DNA of 64,000 nt from contig CAJQSZ010000002.1 of assembly GCA_905618805.1 (NCBI GenBank), positions 1-64,000 on the forward strand. The letters run 5' to 3'. Below the pieces are notes generated by a model that searched no databases, was not told the origin of the DNA, and worked only from the letters and a program-made list of their open reading frames with translations. This stretch comes from an uncultured Candidatus Pelagibacter sp. GTDB lineage: Bacteria; Pseudomonadota; Alphaproteobacteria; Pelagibacterales; Pelagibacteraceae. Of this stretch, positions 21,331 through 30,385 are shown one piece after another. The translations under genes and the position numbers were made by a program. How positions within the stretch are numbered: position 1 is the first letter of the stretch; each line of letters begins with the position of its first letter.

Positions 21331-21520
21331 ATGCCTAAATTGTCTTCAAATCAACTTCAAGAGTATACTGAATTTTCTAGTAAAGTTGAAGAAAGTATTT
21401 ACAGGGCCAAAAAGCATTTACTAAAGACCAATGGTGATTACTAAAGCACTATCAAGTACTCTTACAATTTGTAATAATTTAGAAGAGGTTTATATTCAAG
21501 GTTCATTAGTAGTTATGTAG
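21331..21520 (+). pseudogene. possible frameshifted remnant: ORF 21331-21444 (MPKLSSNQLQEYTEFSSKVEESIYRAKKHLLKTNGDY) then +1-frame ORF 21431-21520 (MVITKALSSTLTICNNLEEVYIQGSLVVM)
   Basis: Two short open frames abutting with a frameshift inside an otherwise non-coding 650-bp gap; no family recognised. Confidence 0.3.
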
Positions 21521-21962
21521 GTGGAGAGAAATCTCTTGTTGTGCATATAAAATTTATCTTTCCACTTATATATCCCCCCATTTTGTAATATTTTTTCGTA
21601 ATTTTTTGCCATAATTTTTTCAGAAATATATTTTTTTTGAAATCAATTTCGGCCCCCTTTAACTGTCTGAAACAGACTATATATAGTAAACTATTAGGTT
21701 CACTTCCTGTGTAAGGGGTATTGACCTTTTAAAAACCAATGAAAAACCCAATCTGTTTAGGGTCCTAATTAATTATTGCTTTAGATATGGGGTTATTAAA
21801 CTAATGAATTACTAATGAATTTTCCGGATTCTGTGTTAATGTTTCCATAAGAACAATAAAGAGAGTGACATAACTCGTCGTTTTACTAGGTTTAAAAGGT
21901 ACTAGGGTAGTTACGAAAGTGGGATCAGTCGTCTTTAAATTTAATTATTTAAGGAGGTTTGA

Positions 21963-23129
21963 ATGAAATTTGGATATTTTTGTAACACTACTAATTGGAA
22001 TCATAAACCATACCATCAACTATTAAATGAAACCCAAGAAATCACTACTTACTGTGATGAAAATAATTGGGACTCTATTTGGTATACGGAACATCACTTT
22101 AATCATGAAGGAATGGAAGCGTGCACAAACCCTTTAATGATGGGGGTGGACGCTGCTGCTAGAACTAAACAAATTAGAATTGGTCAAGCCTGCAATGTAA
22201 TTACTTTTCATAACCCGATACGTCTTGCAGAAGATATAGCTTTATTGGATCAATTATCAGATGGGAGAGTTGATGTTGGTATTGGTAGAGGAATATATGG
22301 CAGAGAAGCTATCAACATGAATAAAGAAGCAGACTTAAAAGATCAGGCAAAAAATTTTAGATTATTTGATGAGACTTTAACAGTAATGAAAAAAGCTTGG
22401 ACAGAAGAATTTTTTAGTCATCAAGGTGAGTTTTATACCTACCCTACCCCTGGTTTTGTTTGGCAACATGATATGAGTCCACCTAGTGAGAAATTTTTAG
22501 ATATAAAAACAAGTGAAATAAAAAAAATTAGCGTTGTTCCAAAACCGAAACAGCATCCACACCCTCCTATATGGCAAGTAGTTGATGGAGCAAGATCGAT
22601 TGAATGGGCTGCACAAAATGGTTTAAACACTATAATGTGGATACCTACCGTTAGAGCTTTAAAGAAAAGATTTGAGATTTATAGAGATGCAAAATCTAAA
22701 GCAGAAAATAGAGATGTGCCATTAGGAGAGGGTGTATCTTTAGTTAGAGATATGTTTGTAGCAGAAACTATGGAGGAAGCAGAAAAAATGGCTGGTGAAC
22801 ATATAATTAATTATATGAAATGGGTTTGTCATTGGAGAGGGTTGGGAAATCATATGGATCCAGATGAAGAGTTACCAGAAACTAAACATAAATTAGATTT
22901 ACTTAATTATGATTTTTTACATAAAAGAAATTTATTATTTGGAACCCCTGAATATGTGGTTAATAAAATAAATGAATTAAAATCTGAATTAAATTTACAA
23001 AACTTACAAGTATGGTCTAACTTTCCTGGTATGGAGCATGAAGCTTGCATGAGAAGTATAAAACTGTTTAATGATGAAGTGATACCAAAAATTAATTTAG
23101 ATAATTCAAATATAGAAAAGGCTAGTTAA
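21963..23129 (+). CDS. LLM-class (luciferase-like) flavin-dependent oxidoreductase
   Basis: WYTEHHFNHEG, IRIGQACNVITFHNPIRLAEDIALLDQLSDGRVDVGIGRG; strong SD AAGGAGG. Confidence 0.92.
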   Translation: MKFGYFCNTTNWNHKPYHQLLNETQEITTYCDENNWDSIWYTEHHFNHEGMEACTNPLMMGVDAAARTKQIRIGQACNVITFHNPIRLAEDIALLDQLSDGRVDVGIGRGIYGREAINMNKEADLKDQAKNFRLFDETLTVMKKAWTEEFFSHQGEFYTYPTPGFVWQHDMSPPSEKFLDIKTSEIKKISVVPKPKQHPHPPIWQVVDGARSIEWAAQNGLNTIMWIPTVRALKKRFEIYRDAKSKAENRDVPLGEGVSLVRDMFVAETMEEAEKMAGEHIINYMKWVCHWRGLGNHMDPDEELPETKHKLDLLNYDFLHKRNLLFGTPEYVVNKINELKSELNLQNLQVWSNFPGMEHEACMRSIKLFNDEVIPKINLDNSNIEKAS

Positions 23130-23716
23130 TGAAACTTGAATTAAGAAAATTTACAAAATTTGTTGATAAAACTTTTATTGAAGGTGGTAAAGAAGCTAAG
23201 GAACCAGTGTTATTAGTATCTGTTGCTGCTGTATTTAAAAATCCATGGCATGGAAAAGGTTTTGTTGAAGACTTAAAACCAATTATTTTAGATTTAGCTC
23301 CTAAACTAGGTACTATTCTAGTCTCAGAATTAATAAAAGAAATGGGCTCTCCTGAAAAAATCTTAGCTTATGGTAAGGCTGGAACTGTCGGATTAAATGG
23401 CGAAATTGAGCATGCATCTGCATTTATTCATACATTAAGATTTGGAAACAAATTTAGAGATGCTGTTGGGGGCACTTCTTATTTAAGTTTTACCAATACA
23501 AGAGGCCCTGCTGGGTCTAAAATGTCAATTCCAATGATGCATAAAACAGATTCTGGTCTAAGACCTTATTATCTTACACATGAATTCACTATTCATGACG
23601 CCCCATTTGACGATGAAATAGTAATAGCAATTGGTGGTGCATCAAGTGGTAGAGCACATGCTAGAACTGGTGATAGATATCAAGATATGAAGGAAATGGG
23701 ACTAGATCCCAAATAA
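23129..23716 (+). CDS. DUF1185 / 'amino acid synthesis' family protein
   Basis: NPWHGKGFVEDL, GKAGTVGLNGEIEHASA, HARTGDRYQDM typical of the family. Confidence 0.8.
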   Translation: MKLELRKFTKFVDKTFIEGGKEAKEPVLLVSVAAVFKNPWHGKGFVEDLKPIILDLAPKLGTILVSELIKEMGSPEKILAYGKAGTVGLNGEIEHASAFIHTLRFGNKFRDAVGGTSYLSFTNTRGPAGSKMSIPMMHKTDSGLRPYYLTHEFTIHDAPFDDEIVIAIGGASSGRAHARTGDRYQDMKEMGLDPK

Positions 23717-23720
23717 ATTG

Positions 23721-24503
23721 ATGCCTCACAATTTTGATCCTAGTCAAAATTATCATTCATTCATTGATAATAAAACTGAGCCATTAGTTTTCGTTCATGG
23801 TGTTGGTCTAGATCACAAAATGTGGGACTCTCAAATTACTGCTTTAAATAACTACTCAATAATTACCTATGATTTATTAGGGCATGGAAAAACTCCTTAC
23901 AATAAAGAAGAGGTCACATTAAATGATTTTTCAGATCAACTAGATTATTTATTGAAATTTTTAAAAATTGATAAAATTAACCTTGTGGGTTTCTCTCTAG
24001 GATCATTAATTGCATTAGATTTTGCATCAAAATTTCAAGATAAATTAAAAAGCCTTACTGTAATAGGAACAACATATAAAAGAACTGCAGAACAAAGAGC
24101 TTTAGTTATAGAAAGATTTGAGCAGGCTAAGCTAAATAAACCTATTTCAAAGCAGGCACTAAAAAGATGGTTCACAGATAAATATTTAGATAACCATCCA
24201 GAAATTTATGATCAATTTATCAAAATTTTGACAAAAGATGGTGATAATCATCTGAACTTTTTAAAAGCTTACAAGCTATTTGCTTATCACCAAGATGATG
24301 TTGGTATAATTAAAAATATTAAAACTAAAACTCTTGTCATGACGGGGTCAGGTGATTCAGGCTCCACAGTTCAGATGTCAAAATCCTTATCTGATGATTT
24401 AATGAATTCAAGTTTTATTGAAATAAATAATGGAAAACATCTTTGTAGTATAGAGTGTGCAGATGATGTTAATATTAATCTTAAAAATTTTATTAATAAT
24501 TAA
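23721..24503 (+). CDS. alpha/beta-fold hydrolase (RutD/PcaD-like)
   Basis: FVHGVGLDHKMWD, YDLLGHGKTPY, GFSLGSLIALDFA nucleophile elbow; ATG at 23721 preferred over TTG at 23718. Confidence 0.85.
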   Translation: MPHNFDPSQNYHSFIDNKTEPLVFVHGVGLDHKMWDSQITALNNYSIITYDLLGHGKTPYNKEEVTLNDFSDQLDYLLKFLKIDKINLVGFSLGSLIALDFASKFQDKLKSLTVIGTTYKRTAEQRALVIERFEQAKLNKPISKQALKRWFTDKYLDNHPEIYDQFIKILTKDGDNHLNFLKAYKLFAYHQDDVGIIKNIKTKTLVMTGSGDSGSTVQMSKSLSDDLMNSSFIEINNGKHLCSIECADDVNINLKNFINN

Positions 24504-25985
24504 ATGACAAAAATTAGAAACTTTAAAATGTTTATAGATGGCCAGTGGGTTGACTCTGAGTCTGGCAAAACAATTGAAACTTTAAATCCAGAGAATAACG
24601 AAGTTTGGGCAACTGTACCCGAGGCAAGTACAAAAGATGTTGATAAAGCAGTTAAGGCTGCACAAAAAGCTTTTGAAAACTCGTGGTCTAATTTACATCC
24701 AAGAGAAAGAGCTAAATATTTAAGATCTCTAGCAGATCAATTAAGAGATAATGCTGAACATCTTGGTACTATTGAAACTGTTGATACAGGAAAAATTTTT
24801 AGGGAGACCAAAACACAAGCTAGCTATATTGCGGAATATTATGATTACTTTGCGGGTCTTGCAGATAAAGTTGAAGGCACTGTTGTGCCAATAGATAAAC
24901 CAGATATGCAAGTAACAACAACCAGAATTCCTATTGGTGTAGTCGCTGCAATCATTCCATGGAATTCTCAAATGTTATTAACTGCTGTAAAACTAGCACC
25001 GGCATTAGCAATGGGAAATACAGTGGTAATAAAAGCTTCTGAACTTGCACCCGTAACTTTATTAGAATTTGCAAAATTAGTTGAAAAGTCAGGAATACCA
25101 AAAGGAGTAGTTAATATAATCACAGGTTTAGGTGACCCTTGTGGAAAGGCGCTAACTACACATAATCTTGTGGAAAGAATTGCATTCACTGGTGGGCCTG
25201 AAACAGCAAAACATATTATAAAAAATTCTGCTGAAAACTTATCCCAAGTTAGTTTGGAGCTTGGTGGAAAAAGCCCAGTCGTTGTATTTAATGATGCTGA
25301 ACAAGAAAATGCTCTTAATGGAATTACTGCGGGAATTTTTGGTGCAAGTGGCCAGAGTTGCATTGCAGGATCAAGGCTTTATATCCAGTCTGAAATATAT
25401 GATGAATTTTTAAATAAATTAGTAGCAAAAGCAGAAAAGATAAAATTGGGCGCACCAATGGATAAAGATACTCAAATGGGTCCTTTAAATAGTTTTAAGC
25501 AGTTAGAAAATATTGAAAAAAATATTAAAACTACTGTTGAACAAGGTGGAATAATTAGGTGTGGAGGCAAAAGATCCAGCATATCCAATAAAGGTTATTA
25601 TTTTCCTGCAACAATAATTGAATGTGAAAATCATAACTTACCTGCAGCTGAAAATGAATTATTTGGCCCAGTATTATCTGTAATGAAATTTGATACAGAA
25701 GAACAGGCTATTAAATTAATGAATGATAATAAGTACGGATTGTCTTCTGGGGTTTATTCATCCAACCTTGGAAGGGGTATGAGGGTATCTAAAGCTGTTA
25801 GAGCAGGAATAGTTTTCGTAAATACATATAGGTTAATTTCTCCTATGGCACCATTTGGAGGAATTAAAGATAGTGGTTATGGAAAAGAGGCAGGCATTGA
25901 GTCTATTAAAGAATATACAAGAATAAAAACGACATGGTATAATTCTTCGGATAAACCGATGACTGACCCATTCACTATGGGTTAA
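24504..25985 (+). CDS. aldehyde dehydrogenase family protein
   Basis: PWNSQMLLTAVKLAPALAMGNTVVIKASE, LELGGKSPVVVF, GQSCIAGSR catalytic Cys. Confidence 0.95.
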   Translation: MTKIRNFKMFIDGQWVDSESGKTIETLNPENNEVWATVPEASTKDVDKAVKAAQKAFENSWSNLHPRERAKYLRSLADQLRDNAEHLGTIETVDTGKIFRETKTQASYIAEYYDYFAGLADKVEGTVVPIDKPDMQVTTTRIPIGVVAAIIPWNSQMLLTAVKLAPALAMGNTVVIKASELAPVTLLEFAKLVEKSGIPKGVVNIITGLGDPCGKALTTHNLVERIAFTGGPETAKHIIKNSAENLSQVSLELGGKSPVVVFNDAEQENALNGITAGIFGASGQSCIAGSRLYIQSEIYDEFLNKLVAKAEKIKLGAPMDKDTQMGPLNSFKQLENIEKNIKTTVEQGGIIRCGGKRSSISNKGYYFPATIIECENHNLPAAENELFGPVLSVMKFDTEEQAIKLMNDNKYGLSSGVYSSNLGRGMRVSKAVRAGIVFVNTYRLISPMAPFGGIKDSGYGKEAGIESIKEYTRIKTTWYNSSDKPMTDPFTMG

Positions 25986-25989
25986 ATAT

Positions 25990-26847
25990 TTGACTGCAAG
26001 ACACTATATTTTAGTTTTATTTATTATGTTTGTTTTTGGAAGTTCATATCCAATTAATAAACTTGCCTTAAATACTTCCCTGCCACCTATGTTAGCTGGA
26101 TCTTTAAGAATGTTTATACTTTTTATTTGCCTTCTTCCATTTTGCAAATTCAAAATTCCAGATAGAAGATATTTTCTTCCATTAATAGGTTTTTCCTTGT
26201 CAATGGGTTTTGGTGTAATATTTTTTTTAAATTTATCTTTAGGAAAAGCAACTTTTGTTGCTCCAATAATTATAGGCGCACAACTTGCAATACCTTTTGC
26301 AATTCTTGCTAGCTCAATTTTTCTTGGAGAAAAAGTTAATACTAAACAATGGTTATTAATATTGATTTCTTTTTTTGGAATTTTTATGATTGGATACGAT
26401 CCAAATTTAAAAGGAGAAATTTATGCAATTTTTTTATGTAGCGTTTCAGCTTTTTTTTATGGAATTTCAAGTGTGCTCTCGAGATATATAAAAGAAGTAG
26501 ATGTAAAATTTACAAATATGGTTATGGGGTTTACTGGCTTTATAACTATTTTATTATTTTCAGTTTTCTCTGAAGGTAATACAATCAATCATTTAATGAA
26601 CATAAATACTAATACTTGGCTTCTTTTACTTCATAACGGAATATCAGTATCTGTTATTGCTCATACCTCTATGTTTTATCTTTATAAATTTTATTCAGTT
26701 AATAAGGTTATGCCCTTCTACTCTTTATTCCCAATATTTGGTTTAATCCTAACTTTCTTAATTTTTGAAGAAATTCCTTCACTACTTAGTGCAATTGGTG
26801 GGACAATTGTGATTATTTCGGTCTATCAGCTTCAAAAAATAAAATAA
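25990..26847 (+). CDS. EamA/DMT-family transporter (TTG start)
   Basis: Ten-TM DMT pattern; start codon in the track is TTG. Confidence 0.82.
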   Translation: MTARHYILVLFIMFVFGSSYPINKLALNTSLPPMLAGSLRMFILFICLLPFCKFKIPDRRYFLPLIGFSLSMGFGVIFFLNLSLGKATFVAPIIIGAQLAIPFAILASSIFLGEKVNTKQWLLILISFFGIFMIGYDPNLKGEIYAIFLCSVSAFFYGISSVLSRYIKEVDVKFTNMVMGFTGFITILLFSVFSEGNTINHLMNINTNTWLLLLHNGISVSVIAHTSMFYLYKFYSVNKVMPFYSLFPIFGLILTFLIFEEIPSLLSAIGGTIVIISVYQLQKIK

Positions 26848-26922
26848 ATCATCTATTGAAAATTTTTTAAAATAAGCTTTAATTTCTCTTTTATAAATTG
26901 TTAACAATCAAAGAGGAAAATA

Positions 26923-28104
26923 ATGAAAAAACTATTTATTGCTGCATTTATATTCGTTTCAACTTTTACAACGAATATATTCGCAGAAGTTAAGATGGGA
27001 ATTATATTGGGATTTACTGGTCCCATTGAATCTCTAACACCAGCCATGGCTGCATCTGCAGAGCTTGCTTTTAAAGAAGCATCCGATTCAGGTTCACTAT
27101 TAGGTGGCGAAACTATTACAGTAGTAAGAGCAGACTCAACTTGTGTTGACTCAGCGGCAGCAACAGCAGCAGCTGAAGGTGTTATTGCACAAGGTGTAGC
27201 AGCTATTATGGGTGCTGACTGTTCAGGTGTAACAGGTGCCATTGCTTCAAACGTTGCCGTACCAAATGGTGTGGTAATGATTTCACCATCAGCAACCTCT
27301 CCTGGTTTAACTGAGTTGGCTGATAAAGGTTTGTTCTTTAGAACAGCACCATCAGATAAAAGAGGTGGACAAGTTTTGGCTGATGCAACTAAAGACAAAA
27401 AAATAAAGAATATAGCAATCACTTATACGAATAATGACTATGGAAAAGGCCTTGCAGATATGTATAAAATTGGTTTAGCTTCTCATGGCATTAAAGTAAC
27501 AACTGAACTTGCTCATGAAGATGGAAAGGCTGATTACTCATCTGAAGTAGCTACATTAGCTTCAGCAGGTGGTGATGCATTAGCTGTACTTGGTTATTTA
27601 GACCAAGGTGGTAAAGGTATAATACAGGCTGCTTTAGACTCTGGAGCATTTGATACTTTTGTTCTTGGAGATGGAATGGTTGGTCAATCACTTGCAGATA
27701 CATTTGGTAAAGATTTAAAAAAATCTATAGCAACAAGACCTGGATCAACAGGTAAAGGTGCACAAATATTTGCAAAAGTTGCTGGCGCAGCCAATATAGA
27801 TCCTGACGCGCCTTATACAGCCTCATCATATGATGCTGGTGCTTTACTTGTTCTTGCAATGCAAGCAGGTGGATCAGCTGATAGAGCCTCTATTGCTAAA
27901 AATGTAATGGCGGTTGCTAATAGTCCTGGAACAAAAATTTACCCAGGTGAACTTAAAAAAGGTTTAGACTTGCTAGCTAAAGGTAAGAAGATTAACTATG
28001 AGGGAGCAAGTGATGTTACTTTCACAAAAGAAGGTGATGCCACTGGATCTTTCTTGGAGCAGGTAGTTAAAAAAGGAAAATTTGAAACTACTAAACAAAG
28101 ATAA
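26923..28104 (+). CDS. LIV-type (branched-chain amino acid-like) ABC solute-binding protein
   Basis: Signal peptide; IILGFTGPIES, Peripla_BP_6-type domain. Confidence 0.88.
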   Translation: MKKLFIAAFIFVSTFTTNIFAEVKMGIILGFTGPIESLTPAMAASAELAFKEASDSGSLLGGETITVVRADSTCVDSAAATAAAEGVIAQGVAAIMGADCSGVTGAIASNVAVPNGVVMISPSATSPGLTELADKGLFFRTAPSDKRGGQVLADATKDKKIKNIAITYTNNDYGKGLADMYKIGLASHGIKVTTELAHEDGKADYSSEVATLASAGGDALAVLGYLDQGGKGIIQAALDSGAFDTFVLGDGMVGQSLADTFGKDLKKSIATRPGSTGKGAQIFAKVAGAANIDPDAPYTASSYDAGALLVLAMQAGGSADRASIAKNVMAVANSPGTKIYPGELKKGLDLLAKGKKINYEGASDVTFTKEGDATGSFLEQVVKKGKFETTKQR

Positions 28105-28120
28105 TTAATATCTTAATTTT

Positions 28121-28158
28121 AAAACCCTCAGCAGTGAGAGTTGTTGAGGGTTTTTTTT
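28121..28158 (+). terminator. intrinsic terminator
   Basis: ACCCTCA...TGAGGGT stem followed by T8. Confidence 0.9.
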
Positions 28159-28162
28159 ATAC

Positions 28163-28924
28163 TTAAATATTACTTATAATTCTAAAAATACCTAATATTG
28201 AAATAAAGATAAGAAAATAGAAAACTACTTTTCTATAAGTTTCTTCTTTGCTATTTACAAAAAAATTATTACCAATAAAAACACCTATTGGTAAAATAAA
28301 AATTAATGGAATAACCCTATAAACAGTTGTCAGATCAACAATTCCAGCAAAAAAACTTAAAACAAAAGCGTAAATATCTGTTAAAAAAAATAAAGCTGCC
28401 AAGGAACCTCTGATTATTGATGGCTGTATACTTGTAGTTAATAAAAAAAGTGCTATTGGCATTCCACCCAATGTTATAAGTCCATTTAGAGTTCCAGAAA
28501 TTATTCCTGTAAAAATTTTTCCATAATCATTATTAATCTTTTGATTTGAATAACCTTTCATTAATAAAAATGAAAAAAATATTATCGACAAACAAACAGA
28601 TAGATGTGTTGTTTCTGGGTTTAAATGTCTTAATAAATAAAGACCTACTGGTGATCCAATCATTATTCCTATCAATATCTTAAGAACAAATCCCCAATCA
28701 ATCTTATTCCAAATATAAGGAACCATAAAAATGCTAATTATTACTTCTAATGCTAGAATTATAGGAACTATTTCTATTGCTGGAAGTATAAAAGAAAAAC
28801 CAGAGATGCATGTGGCTGAAAAGCCAAAGCCATTAAATCCTCTTATGATAGATGCAACCAATACTGTAAACATCATGAAATAAATTTCAACTAAACCATG
28901 ATGAAAATATAGTAAAAAATCCAT
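28163..28924 (-). CDS. TauE/SafE-family sulfite/organosulfonate exporter-like membrane protein
   Basis: Multi-TM; RGFNGFG, GIISGTLNGLITLGGMPIALFLL pattern of the family. Confidence 0.8.
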   Translation of the reverse strand: MDFLLYFHHGLVEIYFMMFTVLVASIIRGFNGFGFSATCISGFSFILPAIEIVPIILALEVIISIFMVPYIWNKIDWGFVLKILIGIMIGSPVGLYLLRHLNPETTHLSVCLSIIFFSFLLMKGYSNQKINNDYGKIFTGIISGTLNGLITLGGMPIALFLLTTSIQPSIIRGSLAALFFLTDIYAFVLSFFAGIVDLTTVYRVIPLIFILPIGVFIGNNFFVNSKEETYRKVVFYFLIFISILGIFRIISNI

Positions 28925-28938
28925 CTTATTTTTTTTCT

Positions 28939-29007
28939 TTAAAAAATATATTTATCACCAATGTACATAGCCCATGCTACTGCTGCTCCAAGTATAATAT
29001 ATTTCAT
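28939..29007 (-). CDS. 22-aa predicted membrane micro-protein MKYIILGAAVAWAMYIGDKYIF
   Basis: Intact ATG..TAA frame beginning 7 nt past the livM stop, filling the livM-tauE gap; hydrophobic helix with charged tail. Not in the ORF track. Confidence 0.45.
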   Translation of the reverse strand: MKYIILGAAVAWAMYIGDKYIF

Positions 29008-29014
29008 AATAATT

Positions 29015-30385
29015 TTATTTTATTTCTATTTTCTCAGGAAGTATACCTTTAGGGCGGTACCTCATAATTAACAATAAACCTATTCCCATCATTAAATATC
29101 TAAAATAAGGAACGCTCTCTGTTAAATGTACTTTAAGCTCATGAGTCTCTGGAAGACCCACTGTGGACAAGTTAATCAAGAATAGGGATATTGGTGCAGC
29201 CTCAATCCACAAAAACCATACTGCAAATCCTCCTAAAATAGCCCCAAAATTATTTCCACTACCACCAACAATTACCATTACCCAAATTAAAAAAGTATAC
29301 CTCATAGGTCTGTAGCTACCAGGTGTGAATAAACCATCTTGTGTTACAAGCATAGCACCCGCAATGCCAACTATTGCTGATCCTAAAATAAATATTAACA
29401 AATGTTGTTTAACAACATTTTTACCCATTGCATTGGCTGCTTCTTCATTGTCTCTAATGGCCCTCATCATTCTTCCCCAAGGAGAGTAAAGTGCTTTTTG
29501 AGTAACTATTAATAAAGCTATAACTACAATTAAAAATAAACCTGAATAACAAAGTTTTACAAAAACTGAAGATCCTTCAATAACTAACTGATTAAGTGCG
29601 GCTTGTTTATCTGCAATATTGGAAATTAATTCTAATTTACCTGAATTAAATTTTGTAACTAAATTTATAAACCATTCAGCTTCCTGAAGATTAACCTCAT
29701 AAGGAACTGGTCGATCTAATCCAATTACGTTCTTAACACCTCTTGCTAACCAATCTTCATGTTTGATTATAGCAATAACAATTTCTGAAATAAGTAATGT
29801 AGCAATAGCTAAGTAGTCTGCACGCAAACCAAGAGCAACCTTACCTACTACAAATGCTAATCCCGCAGCAAAGAAGGCTCCAACTATCCATGAAAATACT
29901 ATTGGCAGACCTAAGCCACCAAGAAATCCTGTTGTTGCTGGGTTTACTGCTTCGATTGCTTCAATGCCTGATTCAGAAGTAATTCTTATAATTACAATTC
30001 CAGCAATTATAATTCCTGCAATTCCATAAGTTCTTATTTTTGTTTTTTCAAAATGTTTTAAAATGAACCTAATGATAAAAATCATCGCAATTATCAACCA
30101 TAAACACATTAAAATATCAAATCCACCTGCACGCCATGCTTCTTCAACAGGATCAACTGATATTAAAACTGCAGCTAACCCTCCTAACGCTGCATAACCC
30201 ATAAGACCAAAATTAATCAGACCAGCATAGCCCCATTGTACATTTGCCCCCATTGTCATCACTGCAGAAATTAAACACATATTAAAAATTGAAAGGGCAA
30301 CATTCCAAGACTGAAATATTCCAACTAAAATAATTAAACCCATCATTATTGAGTAAGCCAAAATAATATTTAGATTCTTTCTCAA
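29015..30385 (-). CDS. livM: LIV-type ABC permease (LivM-like)
   Basis: GLRADYLAIATLLISEIV, WGRMMRAIRDNEEAANAMGKN. Confidence 0.88.
   Translation of the reverse strand: MRKNLNIILAYSIMMGLIILVGIFQSWNVALSIFNMCLISAVMTMGANVQWGYAGLINFGLMGYAALGGLAAVLISVDPVEEAWRAGGFDILMCLWLIIAMIFIIRFILKHFEKTKIRTYGIAGIIIAGIVIIRITSESGIEAIEAVNPATTGFLGGLGLPIVFSWIVGAFFAAGLAFVVGKVALGLRADYLAIATLLISEIVIAIIKHEDWLARGVKNVIGLDRPVPYEVNLQEAEWFINLVTKFNSGKLELISNIADKQAALNQLVIEGSSVFVKLCYSGLFLIVVIALLIVTQKALYSPWGRMMRAIRDNEEAANAMGKNVVKQHLLIFILGSAIVGIAGAMLVTQDGLFTPGSYRPMRYTFLIWVMVIVGGSGNNFGAILGGFAVWFLWIEAAPISLFLINLSTVGLPETHELKVHLTESVPYFRYLMMGIGLLLIMRYRPKGILPEKIEIK

Noticed and set aside
24741-25363. Minus-strand ORFs (76 and 131 aa) within the ALDH gene
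   Set aside because: Antisense shadow ORFs of a conserved enzyme
26901-27422. 173-aa minus-strand ORF opposite the SBP gene
   Set aside because: Ala/Pro/Ser-rich antisense product of a conserved SBP; no independent evidence
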